A stretch of 64,000 nucleotides of DNA from Zunongwangia atlantica 22II14-10F7 (GCF_002094855.1 NZ_ARYN01000007.1:62001-126000); one strand, 5' to 3'. Shown: positions 29,175-39,719, counted from the stretch's first letter. Translations and numbers: made by a program. The notes: generated by a model from the sequence alone, not told the origin.

Positions 29175-29206
29175 GAAGTAAATTAAGCTATTAATAATTT
29201 TTTTAT

Positions 29207-29268
29207 TACTTTTGCATCCTGAAAAAATTATTAGGCAAAAAGCCTTATGTGAATTTTATTTTTGCATC
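29207..29268 (+). promoter_or_regulatory. Tandem -7-like motifs upstream of rpmJ
   Basis: TACTTTTGCATC at 29207-29218 recurs as TATTTTTGCATC at 29257-29268, exactly 50 nt later. Both contain TANNTTTG followed by C, the form seen at the rpsL, argS and ffh promoters. A small AGGC/GCCT hairpin (29233-29245) lies between them. No clear TTTG lies 19-20 nt upstream of either. They may be two internal promoters for the rpmJ-rplQ group. Confidence 0.5.
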
Positions 29269-29292
29269 TGGCGTTTATAAAAAACTAGAAAG

Positions 29293-29409
29293 ATGAAAGT
29301 TAGAGCATCAATAAAGAAAAGAAGTGCCGACTGTAAAATTGTACGCAGAAAAGGGCGCCTTTACGTGATTAACAAAAAGAATCCTAGATTTAAACAAAGA
29401 CAAGGCTAA
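29293..29409 (+). CDS. rpmJ: 50S ribosomal protein L36 (zinc-free type)
   Basis: This 38-residue gene encodes L36, beginning [15 protein letters not shown] and ending RFKQRQG. The zinc form has three Cys and one His as ligands; here only a single Cys remains, so zinc cannot be bound in the usual way. The position between infA and rpsM is standard. Two candidate promoter motifs lie in the gap before it. Confidence 0.97.
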   Translation: MKVRASIKKRSADCKIVRRKGRLYVINKKNPRFKQRQG

Positions 29410-29411
29410 TT

Positions 29412-29786
29412 ATGGCAAGAATTGCAGGGGTAGATATACCTAAACAAAAGCGAGGAGTTATAGCGTTAACCTATATCTTCGGAATTGGTAAAAGCAGGGC
29501 TCAGGATATACTTGCTGAAGCTAAAGTTGATGAGAGTAAGAAAGTTTCAGACTGGAACGATGACGAAATTGGTCGTATCCGTGAAGCTGTAGGTAACTAC
29601 ACAATCGAAGGAGAATTACGTACTGAAGTTCAGATGAGTATTAAACGTCTAATGGATATTGGATGTTACAGAGGTATTCGTCATAGATCTGGGTTGCCAT
29701 TAAGAGGTCAAAGAACCAAAAACAACTCTAGAACTAGAAAAGGTAGAAGAAAAACTGTTGCTAACAAGAAAAAGGCAACTAAATAA
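29412..29786 (+). CDS. rpsM: 30S ribosomal protein S13
   Basis: This 124-residue protein is S13, contacting the P-site tRNA and bridging to the large subunit. [20 protein letters not shown] and the block [19 protein letters not shown] are diagnostic, followed by a basic tail. It lies 2 bp after rpmJ and 12 bp before rpsK. Confidence 0.98.
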   Translation: MARIAGVDIPKQKRGVIALTYIFGIGKSRAQDILAEAKVDESKKVSDWNDDEIGRIREAVGNYTIEGELRTEVQMSIKRLMDIGCYRGIRHRSGLPLRGQRTKNNSRTRKGRRKTVANKKKATK

Positions 29787-29798
29787 TAAGTAAGTGAT

Positions 29799-30191
29799 AT
29801 GGCAAAGTCAACAAAAACAACTCAAAAGAAGCGTAAAGTAAACGTTGAGTCTATTGGGGAAGCTCATGTTACTGCTTCTTTCAATAACATTATCATTTCT
29901 TTGACTAACAAAAAGGGAGATGTTATTTCTTGGTCTTCAGCTGGGAAAATGGGCTTCAGAGGATCAAAGAAAAATACTCCTTATGCAGCACAGTTAGCTT
30001 CTGAAGATGCATCTAAAGTTGCACACGAAGCTGGGTTGCGTAAAGTGAAAGTTTATGTTAAAGGACCTGGTAATGGTAGAGAGTCTGCTATCAGATCAAT
30101 TCATAACAGTGGTATTGAGGTTACGGAAATCGTTGATGTAACTCCACTACCTCATAATGGTTGTCGTCCTCCTAAAAGACGTAGAGTATAA
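29799..30191 (+). CDS. rpsK: 30S ribosomal protein S11
   Basis: This 130-residue protein is S11, on the platform of the 30S subunit. [20 protein letters not shown] and the C-terminal [18 protein letters not shown] identify it. The asparagine of HNG is the residue that can become isoaspartate in E. coli. It is followed by an 86-bp gap with an RNA structure before rpsD. Confidence 0.98.
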   Translation: MAKSTKTTQKKRKVNVESIGEAHVTASFNNIIISLTNKKGDVISWSSAGKMGFRGSKKNTPYAAQLASEDASKVAHEAGLRKVKVYVKGPGNGRESAIRSIHNSGIEVTEIVDVTPLPHNGCRPPKRRRV

Positions 30192-30206
30192 TTAATTATA
30201 TAATTA

Positions 30207-30262
30207 GAAGAGGAAATTACGATTATCGAAGGACTTATGCCTTAATTCATAATCCCTCTTTC
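30207..30262 (+). promoter_or_regulatory. Structured leader upstream of rpsD, candidate S4 site
   Basis: Three nested helices fill the rpsK-rpsD gap. AAGAGG (30208-30213) pairs with CCTCTT (30255-30260). GATTAT (30221-30226) pairs with ATAATC (30249-30254). AAGG (30229-30232) pairs with CCTT (30240-30243). A 7-nt bulge lies on the 5' side and a 7-nt loop, ACTTATG, at the tip. The last helix ends 15 nt before the rpsD ATG, so it could control its translation. S4 is the classic autoregulator of this operon, which makes an S4 leader the natural reading. Confidence 0.65.
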
Positions 30263-30277
30263 ATAAATCAATTTTAA

Positions 30278-30883
30278 ATGGCAAGATATACTGGTCCAAA
30301 GACTAAGATAGCTCGTAAATTTGGTGAAGCTATATTTGGAGATGATAAATCTTTTGAAAAAAGAAATTATCCTCCAGGACAGCACGGTAACAACCGTCGT
30401 AGAGGAAAGAAATCTGAATATGCTATCCAGTTAATGGAAAAGCAAAAAGCTAAATATACTTACGGTATATTAGAGCGTCAGTTCAGAAATATGTTCGAAA
30501 AAGCTACTAGCTCACAAGGTATTACTGGTGAGGTTTTACTTCAGCTTTGTGAATCAAGATTAGATAATGTTGTTTTTAGGTTAGGTGTTGCTCCTTCAAG
30601 AAGAGCCGCTAGACAACTTGTTTCTCATAGACATATTACTGTTAATGGAGAGTTAGTTAATATTCCTTCTTACCAATTGAAAGCAGGTGATGTTGTTGGT
30701 GTAAGAGAGAAATCTAAATCTCTACAGGTTATTCAAGATTCATTAGCTAATAATAGCAGTGTTTACGAATGGATAACTTGGAATAACGAAACTAAACAAG
30801 GAACGTTTGTTTCAGTACCTGGAAGAGTTCAGATTCCAGAAAACATTAATGAACAATTCATCGTCGAATTATATTCGAAATAA
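30278..30883 (+). CDS. rpsD: 30S ribosomal protein S4
   Basis: This 201-residue protein is S4, a primary assembly protein that binds the 5' domain of 16S rRNA. The N-terminal [16 protein letters not shown] and the S4 RNA-binding domain ([20 protein letters not shown], near residue 100) are clear. It belongs to the zinc-free class, without the Cys motif near the N terminus. In several bacteria S4 represses the alpha operon, and a folded leader precedes it here. Confidence 0.98.
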   Translation: MARYTGPKTKIARKFGEAIFGDDKSFEKRNYPPGQHGNNRRRGKKSEYAIQLMEKQKAKYTYGILERQFRNMFEKATSSQGITGEVLLQLCESRLDNVVFRLGVAPSRRAARQLVSHRHITVNGELVNIPSYQLKAGDVVGVREKSKSLQVIQDSLANNSSVYEWITWNNETKQGTFVSVPGRVQIPENINEQFIVELYSK

Positions 30884-30903
30884 TAATTCACAGAAGTCGT
30901 AAT

Positions 30904-31896
30904 ATGGCAATACTAAATTTTCAGAAGCCCGATAAAGTTATAATGATTGACTCTACAGATTTTGAGGGGAAATTTGAATTTCGTCCCTTAGAGCCTGGAT
31001 ATGGGTTAACCGTTGGTAACGCTTTAAGAAGAGTGCTGTTATCATCTTTAGAGGGATTCGCGATCACTTCGGTTCGTATCGAAGGTGTAGATCACGAATT
31101 CTCAACAATTCCTGGAGTTGTAGAAGATGTAACAGAAATAATATTGAATCTTAAACAAGTAAGATTCAAAAGGCAAATTGATGAAATAGACAACGAAGCC
31201 GTTACAATTTCTGTTTCTGGTGAAGAAGAACTAACCGCTGGTCATTTCCAGAAGTTTATCTCTGGTTTTCAGGTTTTAAATCCTGATTTAGTGATTTGTC
31301 ATCTTGATAGTAAGGTAAATATCAATATGGAAATTACTATCGAAAAGGGTAGAGGTTATGTTCCGGCAGAAGAAAATAAAAAGGCCAATGCTCCTTTAGG
31401 AACGATTTTTACAGATTCTATTTACACTCCAATCAAGAATGTAAAATATAGTATTGAAAACTATCGTGTAGAACAGAAAACTGATTATGAAAAACTTGTT
31501 TTTGAAATTATCAGCGACGGTTCTATTCATCCTAAAGATGCATTAACTGAAGCTGCCAAAACTTTAATTCACCATTTCATGTTGTTCTCTGATGAGCGAA
31601 TTACGTTAGAGGCTGATGAAATTGCTCAAACTGAAACTTATGATGAAGAATCTCTTCACATGAGACAGCTACTAAAAACTAAATTAGTAGATATGGATCT
31701 TTCAGTTAGAGCATTAAATTGTTTAAAAGCGGCTGAAGTTGATACCTTAGGTGATCTTGTTTCTTACAATAAAAATGACCTTATGAAGTTCCGTAACTTC
31801 GGTAAGAAGTCTTTAACAGAGCTAGAAGAGCTTGTAAGTAACAAAGGATTAAACTTTGGTATGGATCTTTCAAAATATAAATTAGATAAGGACTAA
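30904..31896 (+). CDS. rpoA: RNA polymerase alpha subunit
   Basis: This 330-residue protein is the alpha subunit, which nucleates RNA polymerase assembly. The N-terminal dimerisation domain contains [20 protein letters not shown], and the linker leads to a C-terminal domain with [18 protein letters not shown]-like sequence and [16 protein letters not shown]. Length and domains are normal. It lies in its usual place between rpsD and rplQ. Confidence 0.99.
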   Translation: MAILNFQKPDKVIMIDSTDFEGKFEFRPLEPGYGLTVGNALRRVLLSSLEGFAITSVRIEGVDHEFSTIPGVVEDVTEIILNLKQVRFKRQIDEIDNEAVTISVSGEEELTAGHFQKFISGFQVLNPDLVICHLDSKVNINMEITIEKGRGYVPAEENKKANAPLGTIFTDSIYTPIKNVKYSIENYRVEQKTDYEKLVFEIISDGSIHPKDALTEAAKTLIHHFMLFSDERITLEADEIAQTETYDEESLHMRQLLKTKLVDMDLSVRALNCLKAAEVDTLGDLVSYNKNDLMKFRNFGKKSLTELEELVSNKGLNFGMDLSKYKLDKD

Positions 31897-31930
31897 TTCA
31901 CGCTAGTGAATTACTCTAAAAAGAATAGTA

Positions 31931-32422
31931 ATGAGACACGGAAAGAAAATAAATCATTTAGGTAGAAAGACCGCTCATCGTAAGTCGATGTTGGCTAACA
32001 TGGGGTCTTCACTAATTGAGCATAAGCGCATCAATACTACTGTGGCTAAAGCAAAGGCTTTAAAAGTTTTTATCGAGCCATTAGTAACTAAGTCTAAAGA
32101 AGATACTACTCACAATAGAAGAATCGTTTTCAGTAAATTACGTAACAAATATGCGGTTACTGAATTATTTCGTGAAGTAGCTCCTAAAGTAGGAGATCGT
32201 CCAGGGGGATATACTAGAATTATCAAATTAGGTAATCGTCTAGGAGATAACGCTGATATGGCGATGATCGAATTAGTAGATTTTAACGAAACTTACAACG
32301 TTAATAAGCCTGCTAAGAAGAAGTCAACTCGTAGAGCTGGTAAGAAAAACGTTGCTGAGACTGAGGCTCCAAAAGCTGAAGATACAAAGCAAGAAGAAAA
32401 AGAAGATAAAAAAGAAGAATAA
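31931..32422 (+). CDS. rplQ: 50S ribosomal protein L17 with C-terminal extension
   Basis: This 163-residue protein is L17; [20 protein letters not shown] and [18 protein letters not shown] are diagnostic. The core ends near residue 118, and about 45 further residues, alternating Lys, Glu and Ala, form a charged tail that E. coli L17 (127) lacks. It is the last gene of the translation cluster; a strong terminator follows within 60 bp. Confidence 0.97.
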   Translation: MRHGKKINHLGRKTAHRKSMLANMGSSLIEHKRINTTVAKAKALKVFIEPLVTKSKEDTTHNRRIVFSKLRNKYAVTELFREVAPKVGDRPGGYTRIIKLGNRLGDNADMAMIELVDFNETYNVNKPAKKKSTRRAGKKNVAETEAPKAEDTKQEEKEDKKEE

Positions 32423-32447
32423 ATGATTCTTTACTATCGATAATTTT

Positions 32448-32481
32448 AAAAGGATAAACTCGCTGGGTTTGTCCTTTTTTT
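32448..32481 (+). terminator. Terminator of the ribosomal cluster
   Basis: A 12-bp stem with one G-T wobble (32448-32459 with 32467-32478) and a 7-nt loop runs into TTTTTTT (32475-32481). It closes the rplQ transcript before carA. Confidence 0.88.
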
Positions 32482-32541
32482 ATATCTAATTAGCATTCAT
32501 TTTTAATATTCCTTAAATTTAGATCGTATTATTTTTTTAGT

Positions 32542-33654
32542 ATGAAGTATCAAACAAGAAAGAAAGCCATCATTTTATTAGCAGACGGAACTATTTTTCA
32601 TGGAAAATTAGTTGGTACCAAAGAAGGTAGCGCCGTAGGAGAAGTTTGTTTCAACACAGGAATGACCGGATATCAGGAAATTTTTACAGATCCATCTTAT
32701 TTTGGTCAATTAATGGTTACCACTAATGCCCATATAGGTAATTATGGTACGAATGAAGGGGAAAATGAATCTGACGGAGCAAAAATTGCTGGTTTGATTT
32801 GCAAAAACTTTAGTTATGATCAATCAAGACCGGCTGCAGATCAAACTTTAGAAGAGTTTTTAAATGATAGCAATTTATTTGCAATTTCAGATGTAGATAC
32901 TCGTGCACTGGTAACCTATATTCGTGAAAATGGAGCAATGAACGCTATTATTTCTACAGATGTGGATAATATTGAAGCTTTGAAAGCTCAGTTAGCTGAA
33001 GTGCCAGATATGAATGGATTAGAGTTGGCTTCAAAGGTTTCTACTAAAGAGCCATATTATTTTGGAGATGAAAACGCTACTTATAAAGTTGCTGCACTCG
33101 ATGTAGGTATTAAAAGAAATATTCTTAGAAATCTTGCGCAACGTGACGTTTACGTTAAGGTTTTCCCTTATGATGCAACGTATACAGAAATGAGTGAATG
33201 GAATCCTGATGGATATTTCTTATCTAACGGTCCTGGAGATCCTCAGCCTCTAAAAAAAGCAATTCAAGTAGCTAAAGATATTATAGAGAAAGATCATCCG
33301 TTATTTGGTATTTGTCTTGGGCATCAAATTATTGCATTGGCAAATGGCATCCCTACCTATAAAATGCATCATGGGCATAGAGGAATAAATCACCCGGTTA
33401 AAAATTTGAAAACCGGAAAAGGAGAGATCACTTCTCAAAATCATGGTTTTGCTGTGGATAAGGAAGCGACCGAATCACATCCTAACGTAGAGATTACCCA
33501 TATTTGCTTAAATGATGGTACTGTTGGAGGTTTGCAAATGATTAATAAAAACTGTTTCTCTGTGCAATATCACCCAGAAGCAAGTCCTGGACCTCACGAT
33601 GCAAGTTATTTATTTGATGAATTTATAGATCGTATAAAGCAGGCAAAAGCATAA
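32542..33654 (+). CDS. carA: Carbamoyl-phosphate synthase small subunit
   Basis: This 370-residue subunit hydrolyses glutamine and passes ammonia to CarB for carbamoyl phosphate, the precursor of pyrimidines and arginine. The N-terminal CPSase domain contains EVCFNTGMTGYQEI. The C-terminal class I amidotransferase domain has the nucleophile Cys in GICLGHQ, and the His and Glu in QYHPEASPGPHD. The large-subunit gene carB is not adjacent. The gene is isolated between two terminators. Confidence 0.98.
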   Translation: MKYQTRKKAIILLADGTIFHGKLVGTKEGSAVGEVCFNTGMTGYQEIFTDPSYFGQLMVTTNAHIGNYGTNEGENESDGAKIAGLICKNFSYDQSRPAADQTLEEFLNDSNLFAISDVDTRALVTYIRENGAMNAIISTDVDNIEALKAQLAEVPDMNGLELASKVSTKEPYYFGDENATYKVAALDVGIKRNILRNLAQRDVYVKVFPYDATYTEMSEWNPDGYFLSNGPGDPQPLKKAIQVAKDIIEKDHPLFGICLGHQIIALANGIPTYKMHHGHRGINHPVKNLKTGKGEITSQNHGFAVDKEATESHPNVEITHICLNDGTVGGLQMINKNCFSVQYHPEASPGPHDASYLFDEFIDRIKQAKA

Positions 33655-33660
33655 GAATTG

Positions 33661-33689
33661 AAAAGCCGGGAATTATTTCCGGCTTTTTT
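33661..33689 (+). terminator. Terminator after carA
   Basis: A 9-bp G+C-rich stem (33661-33669 with 33679-33687) is flanked by A on the left and T on the right. It lies 6 bp after the carA stop. Confidence 0.87.
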
Positions 33690-33791
33690 AATATCTGAAT
33701 TTTATTGTTTTACAAAGTCTAATCGTTTATAATAAAATAAGTCCTTAGGCGCAACCTGCCTCTTTTTTTTGATAATATTGTAAGAAAATCG

Positions 33792-33815
33792 TTCTAAACA
33801 ACGGTTGTGTTAGAA
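33792..33815. repeat. Imperfect palindrome upstream of the barrel-protein gene
   Basis: TTCTAA-A-CAAC and GTTG-TG-TTAGAA face each other with no spacer, so ten base pairs form around small bulges. It lies about 40 bp before the start of the next gene and could be an operator or a weak hairpin in the leader. Confidence 0.35.
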
Positions 33816-33852
33816 ATTAGTTATTTTAGAGTTTTAATTTGAAATAATAGAA

Positions 33853-35085
33853 ATGTTGAAAAACTATGCTTTTTTGCTAATTATTCTTATTGGGATTCCA
33901 CTTTATTCGCAGGACAAATTGGATAATGGAGAAATTGTCTTTAATTCAGGAAAAACATTAAATGTTTTAATACAAAATAAAGATTGGGTATATACTCCGA
34001 GAAGTTTTAGGATTAAGAATAGATATGAGGATGCTTTTCAAGTGATTCCAAGTGACTCTGTAAAGAAATTGACAGTTGGTAAATTTCAGTTCGTTCGGGC
34101 GATAGTAGATTTTGACACCTCTTCGGATGATATAAAAAATATCAGTACTAATAAAAATCCAAATTTCAAAAAGACCTCTATTTTGCTTCGTGTAATTTTA
34201 AAGGGTGCGGGCTCACTTTATTCTTTTGAAAGACCAGATGTTACGAGATACTTTTACTCAATTAGATCGATGGATAGTATTAAACAGCTAATTTATAAAA
34301 GATATAGATCAACAGGACAGCTTGTGAAAGAAAATCAACATTATAAGCAGCAATTATATTTAGATATTAATTGTAGTAATAATGATATTCACTTTTACAA
34401 TTATGTAGATTATAAGAAAAAAGATTTGATTGATGTATTTAAAAGATATAATCAGTGCAAAAATGTAAATTATGAGTTGCTATCTAGCAAAGAAAAATCA
34501 AATAGTTTTATTACAATTTTCCCTGAAATAGGTATTTCGCATGGTGCTTTGAGAGTTAATTCAGGTTTAAATGCAGGTGATACAGAAATCAATCTAACCA
34601 CGCCGAAAATTGGAGTCAATTTCGAATACGTTTTTTCAGGAGGATACAATAAATGGTCTGTACTTTTAAAAACGTCGTATGAATCAGCTAGTATTAGCAA
34701 AGAAATTTTTGATAACTATTCAGCGGATTTAAAGATCGATTATAATGCATTAACTTTTTATCCAGCTTTGAATTATTACTTTTATCCAACCCACAAGACC
34801 AAATTTTTCTTAAATGCTGGTATTGAATACAATTTGCATGTAAATTCGAAAGTCATGTTTCTCAACACCAATAGGGCTATCGATCCAGTGCTGGATAACC
34901 CACAATCTTCTGTTGGATTAGGTGTCGGTTCTGGTATTCAACATAAAGGTTTTATGATACTTTTACATTATTCAAGCCGCAAATTTAAAGGCAGAAACTT
35001 TGTGATGGGAAATTATGACCTAGATTGGGGTTCTAGCTTATCCTTATTCACTTTTAGTTTAGCTTATAAATTTGATTTTAGATAA
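33853..35085 (+). CDS. Secreted protein with C-terminal outer-membrane barrel
   Basis: This 410-residue hypothetical protein begins with a signal peptide (hydrophobic residues 5-18, probable cleavage after LYSQ). Residues 20-200 form a soluble region with several aromatic motifs. From about 215 to the end, alternating strands (for example FFLNAGIEYNLHVNSK and FTFSLAYKFDFR) and a terminal basic/aromatic segment suggest a small beta-barrel of the OmpW/PorT kind. No enzymatic motif is visible. It is flanked by a terminator upstream and lies alone before eno. The function is unknown. Confidence 0.72.
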   Translation: MLKNYAFLLIILIGIPLYSQDKLDNGEIVFNSGKTLNVLIQNKDWVYTPRSFRIKNRYEDAFQVIPSDSVKKLTVGKFQFVRAIVDFDTSSDDIKNISTNKNPNFKKTSILLRVILKGAGSLYSFERPDVTRYFYSIRSMDSIKQLIYKRYRSTGQLVKENQHYKQQLYLDINCSNNDIHFYNYVDYKKKDLIDVFKRYNQCKNVNYELLSSKEKSNSFITIFPEIGISHGALRVNSGLNAGDTEINLTTPKIGVNFEYVFSGGYNKWSVLLKTSYESASISKEIFDNYSADLKIDYNALTFYPALNYYFYPTHKTKFFLNAGIEYNLHVNSKVMFLNTNRAIDPVLDNPQSSVGLGVGSGIQHKGFMILLHYSSRKFKGRNFVMGNYDLDWGSSLSLFTFSLAYKFDFR

Positions 35086-35219
35086 CCGCTGACTTCTATC
35101 TCGTTAAGACTATGCTTAATTGTTATTATTATTGCAGATTAATTATTTTTTCGAAAACGTTTTAGGTGAATTACTTGTTATATTATAAATTATTCCTCGT
35201 TTTTTTATCGCTGTATTCG

Positions 35220-35229
35220 TATCTTGCAG
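35220..35229 (+). promoter_or_regulatory. Possible -7 element of eno
   Basis: TATCTTGCAG resembles the TATCTTTGCAG seen at argS but lacks one T. It lies 33 bp before the eno start, and a T run is found about 15 nt upstream. This is a weak call. Confidence 0.3.
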
Positions 35230-35258
35230 ACTAATCAATTAATTAAATTATAATTTAG

Positions 35259-36551
<1,293 letters not shown>

Positions 36552-36576
36552 GTATTTTTTATACGATTTTATTTAG

Positions 36577-36609
36577 AAAAAGCCTTTCATTTATTTGAAA
36601 GGCTTTTTT
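36577..36609 (+). terminator. Terminator after eno
   Basis: A perfect 13-bp stem (36577-36589 with 36596-36608) with a 6-nt loop ends in six T. It has A's on the left and could also stop minus-strand transcription. Confidence 0.9.
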
Positions 36610-36701
36610 ATTTTAATTTAATATTCTTTTAATCAAATGTTTGAAGATTAATAATTAACTTTTCCGGAATAAATGTTCTAACCAATCCTAACCAGATTTC
36701 A

Positions 36702-38243
36702 ATGCATAATTTCCTATTTGTAGCTTCAGAAAATGATGCTATTCCCCATTGCAAAGCAGGAGGCATGGGTGACGTAATACGTGATGTGCCCAGGCAAATT
36801 TCACAGAAAGGAGATACTGTTCATGTTGTGGTGCCTTCCTATTCCAGATTGCATCAAAATGCAAAGTTTATCTCCAAATTAATGTTTAAGCTTCGCGGAG
36901 TCGATTATATGGCTGAGATCTACGAGGTTAAGCCTAAAAAAGACTTTCCTGGTATTACTCACTATGTGATTCATCATCCCGAAATTGAGGCCGGAGATAT
37001 AGCTCATATTTATCATAATGATTTGGATGAACCATTTTATACAGATGCTATAAAGTATTTTGTCTTTTGTACTGCCGTAGCCCAGGCCGTTAAGATTGGA
37101 GTTTTTGGAGATCTGGATGTAATTCATTTACACGACTGGCATGCAAGCATGGTTTTATTCTTAAGAAGATACCATCAGGAATTTAAATGTCTGCAGAGTA
37201 TTCGTGTGATTTATAGTATTCATAATTTAGCAATACAGGGAATTCGTCCTTTCGCTGATAATTATTCATCTATTAAAAATTTCTTTCCAGATGTAGATTT
37301 TAATTACGATGAGCTTAAAGATAGACGCTATCAGGATTGTATTAATATGATGGCTTTGGGAATTCGTTTTTCCGATGCGGTACATACAGTCTCTCCAAGT
37401 TATAAGAGAGACGTACTTTATCCAAGTAATCCTCCAGAATTTATTGGTGGAGAAGGTTTAGAGGAAGATCTAAAGCAAGCAGATAGAGAGGGTAGATTCA
37501 TAGGAATTCTTAACGGCTGTAATTATAGAAATATCCGTAGAGCAAGAAAAAACAACTTGTATTTTAATATTGCTTCAGCAATCTTTAAATGGATGCAGCA
37601 GGAATCTAAAAAATATAAAGCCGATTTTCTTGCGCATACAGGAGAGAAAGTAATGCCTTATTTAAAAAGAAAGCCAGAATTTGTATGTTCTAGTGTAGCA
37701 AGACTTACAGAGCAGAAATTTTACTTCTTTAAACGTTCTCCAGAAGCCTTTTTAGAAATACTTGATCTTCTTGATGAAGTAAACGGAATATTTATACTTC
37801 TTGGAACGGGAGCGCCAGAATATGAAGAGCTTTTACGTAAAATAAGCCACGAGAAGAAAAACTTTTTATTTATAAATGGCCAATCTGAAGATGTTATTGA
37901 TAGTATATATCTAGAAACCAATCTTTATTTCATGCCAAGTTTATTTGAACCTTGCGGTATTAGCCAGATGTTGGCAATGCGTAATGGCCATCCTTGTTTA
38001 GTGCACTATACGGGAGGACTTATCGATACTGTAAAACATTTGGAGACCGGTTTTGTTTTTGATGGAACAAGCTATGATAAAAAAGTCTCGAATATGGTAG
38101 ATTCTTTCAAACAGATTTTAAATCTCTTTTTTGAAGACAAAGCAAAGTGGAGAGCAATTGAAAAAAACGCGAAAAAAGAACGTTTTACCTGGAAGAAATC
38201 TGTAGATGATTACTATAAATCACTTTATAAATTACCAGCATAA
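36702..38243 (+). CDS. glgA: Glycogen/starch synthase, GT5 family
   Basis: This 513-residue GT-B glycosyltransferase should extend alpha-1,4-glucan from an activated glucose donor. The N-terminal KAGGMGDV (residues 18-25) is a variant of the family's KXGGLXDV donor-binding loop, and CLHDWHAS-like sequence (LHDWHAS) and IHNLAIQG are conserved. The C-terminal half has PCGISQMLAMRNGHPC and YTGGLIDTV. No other glycogen gene (glgB, glgC, glgP) is in the window. It begins 93 bp after the eno terminator. Assignment to GT5 is firm; the polymer made is inferred. Confidence 0.9.
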   Translation: MHNFLFVASENDAIPHCKAGGMGDVIRDVPRQISQKGDTVHVVVPSYSRLHQNAKFISKLMFKLRGVDYMAEIYEVKPKKDFPGITHYVIHHPEIEAGDIAHIYHNDLDEPFYTDAIKYFVFCTAVAQAVKIGVFGDLDVIHLHDWHASMVLFLRRYHQEFKCLQSIRVIYSIHNLAIQGIRPFADNYSSIKNFFPDVDFNYDELKDRRYQDCINMMALGIRFSDAVHTVSPSYKRDVLYPSNPPEFIGGEGLEEDLKQADREGRFIGILNGCNYRNIRRARKNNLYFNIASAIFKWMQQESKKYKADFLAHTGEKVMPYLKRKPEFVCSSVARLTEQKFYFFKRSPEAFLEILDLLDEVNGIFILLGTGAPEYEELLRKISHEKKNFLFINGQSEDVIDSIYLETNLYFMPSLFEPCGISQMLAMRNGHPCLVHYTGGLIDTVKHLETGFVFDGTSYDKKVSNMVDSFKQILNLFFEDKAKWRAIEKNAKKERFTWKKSVDDYYKSLYKLPA

Positions 38244-38380
38244 AAGATTCTTATATTTATATAGGTTAAATCACTTGAAACCCCTGTTAATTATAGCATA
38301 ATTGCTTGGTTTTAATTGAATAGAAGCGTAGATTTTATTAAATTCGCAATCGATTAATTTAAATTTTGTAATTCAATACA

Positions 38381-39664
38381 ATGTCAGATAAAGCTATATT
38401 AGAATATCAAGGAAAAAAATACGAGTTTCCTGTTACTGAGGGAACCGAAGGTGAATTGGGTATCGATATTAAAACCCTTCGATCTGAAGCCGGAATGATA
38501 ACTTTAGACCGTGGCTACAAGAACACAGGAAGTTGTGAAAGTGCCATCACTTTTTTAGACGGTGAAAAAGGAATCTTAAGATATAGAGGCTATGCTATCG
38601 AAGACCTTGCTGAAAAGGCAAATTTTCTGGAAGTAGCTTATCTTTTGATTTTTGGGGAATTACCTAATAAAGAACAATTAGATAAATTTTCTAATGATAT
38701 TAAGGAGCAGTCTGAAGTAGACGAAGAAATGAAGAAAATTTTGGATGGTTTTCCAAAATCAGCTCATCCAATGGGCGTTCTTTCTTCCTTAACCAGTGCC
38801 TTAATTGCTTTTAATCCTTCTTCAGTAAATGTAGATTCTGAAGAAGATATGTATAAAGCAATTGTGAAGATTATGGGTAAATTCCCGGTACTTGTTGCCT
38901 GGACGTTACGAAAGAAAAACAGTCTTCCGCTTAACTATGGTGATGATTCGTTAGGATATGTAGAAAACCTGCATGAAATGATGTTTGAAAAACCTGGTAA
39001 AAAATATAACGTAGATAAGTCAGTTATTGAGGCTTTAGATAAATTACTAATTCTTCATGCAGATCACGAGCAAAACTGTTCAGCTTCTACAGTAAGAATG
39101 GTAGGTTCTTCTCATGCAGGATTATTCGCTTCAATTTCGGCAGGTATTTCAGCACTTTGGGGACCACTTCATGGAGGTGCAAACCAGGCAGTGATCGAGA
39201 TGCTAGAAGGAATTAAGCAAGATGGTGGTGATACTCACAAATTCATGCAAAAAGCGAAGGATAAAGAAGATCCTTTCCGTTTAATGGGATTTGGACACCG
39301 TGTTTACAAAAATTTCGATCCACGTGCTAAAATCATTAAGAAATCTGCAGACGAAGTTCTTGGAGGTTTAGGTATTGAAGATCCAGTATTGGATATCGCT
39401 AAAGGTTTAGAAAAAGAAGCTTTAGAAGATGATTACTTCGTAAAAAGAAAATTATATCCTAATGTTGATTTCTATTCTGGTATTATTTACAGAGCTTTAG
39501 GTATTCCAGTAGAAATGTTTACCGTAATGTTTGCTTTAGGTCGTCTTCCTGGATGGATCGCTCAGTGGAGAGAAATGAGACTTAAAAAAGAACCAATTGG
39601 TAGACCACGCCAAATTTACGTAGGAGAAAACCTAAGAGAATTTAAATCAGTAGACGAGAGATAA
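38381..39664 (+). CDS. gltA: Citrate synthase
   Basis: This 427-residue enzyme joins acetyl-CoA and oxaloacetate to start the citric acid cycle. It is of the type II (hexameric, Gram-negative) form: an N-terminal beta-rich extension, then ILHADHEQNCSAST, GPLHGGANQAV and GFGHRVYKNFDPR with the catalytic histidines. The catalytic Asp lies in the C-terminal VDFYSGIIYRA block. A terminator follows 24 bp after the stop. Confidence 0.98.
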   Translation: MSDKAILEYQGKKYEFPVTEGTEGELGIDIKTLRSEAGMITLDRGYKNTGSCESAITFLDGEKGILRYRGYAIEDLAEKANFLEVAYLLIFGELPNKEQLDKFSNDIKEQSEVDEEMKKILDGFPKSAHPMGVLSSLTSALIAFNPSSVNVDSEEDMYKAIVKIMGKFPVLVAWTLRKKNSLPLNYGDDSLGYVENLHEMMFEKPGKKYNVDKSVIEALDKLLILHADHEQNCSASTVRMVGSSHAGLFASISAGISALWGPLHGGANQAVIEMLEGIKQDGGDTHKFMQKAKDKEDPFRLMGFGHRVYKNFDPRAKIIKKSADEVLGGLGIEDPVLDIAKGLEKEALEDDYFVKRKLYPNVDFYSGIIYRALGIPVEMFTVMFALGRLPGWIAQWREMRLKKEPIGRPRQIYVGENLREFKSVDER

Positions 39665-39688
39665 TCTTTTCTCAATTATAAATAATTT

Positions 39689-39718
39689 AAAAAGCTCCAT
39701 TATTAAATGGGGCTTTTT
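39689..39718 (+). terminator. Terminator after gltA
   Basis: A 12-bp stem with one wobble pair (39689-39700 with 39707-39718) ends in TTTTT. A TANNTTTG element starts two bases later, so a new transcript may begin right after it. Confidence 0.85.
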
Positions 39719-39719
39719 C

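Noticed and set aside
32542-35085. Expectation of carB next to carA
   Set aside because: No carbamoyl-phosphate synthase large-subunit sequence is found; carA is followed by a terminator and an unrelated secreted protein.
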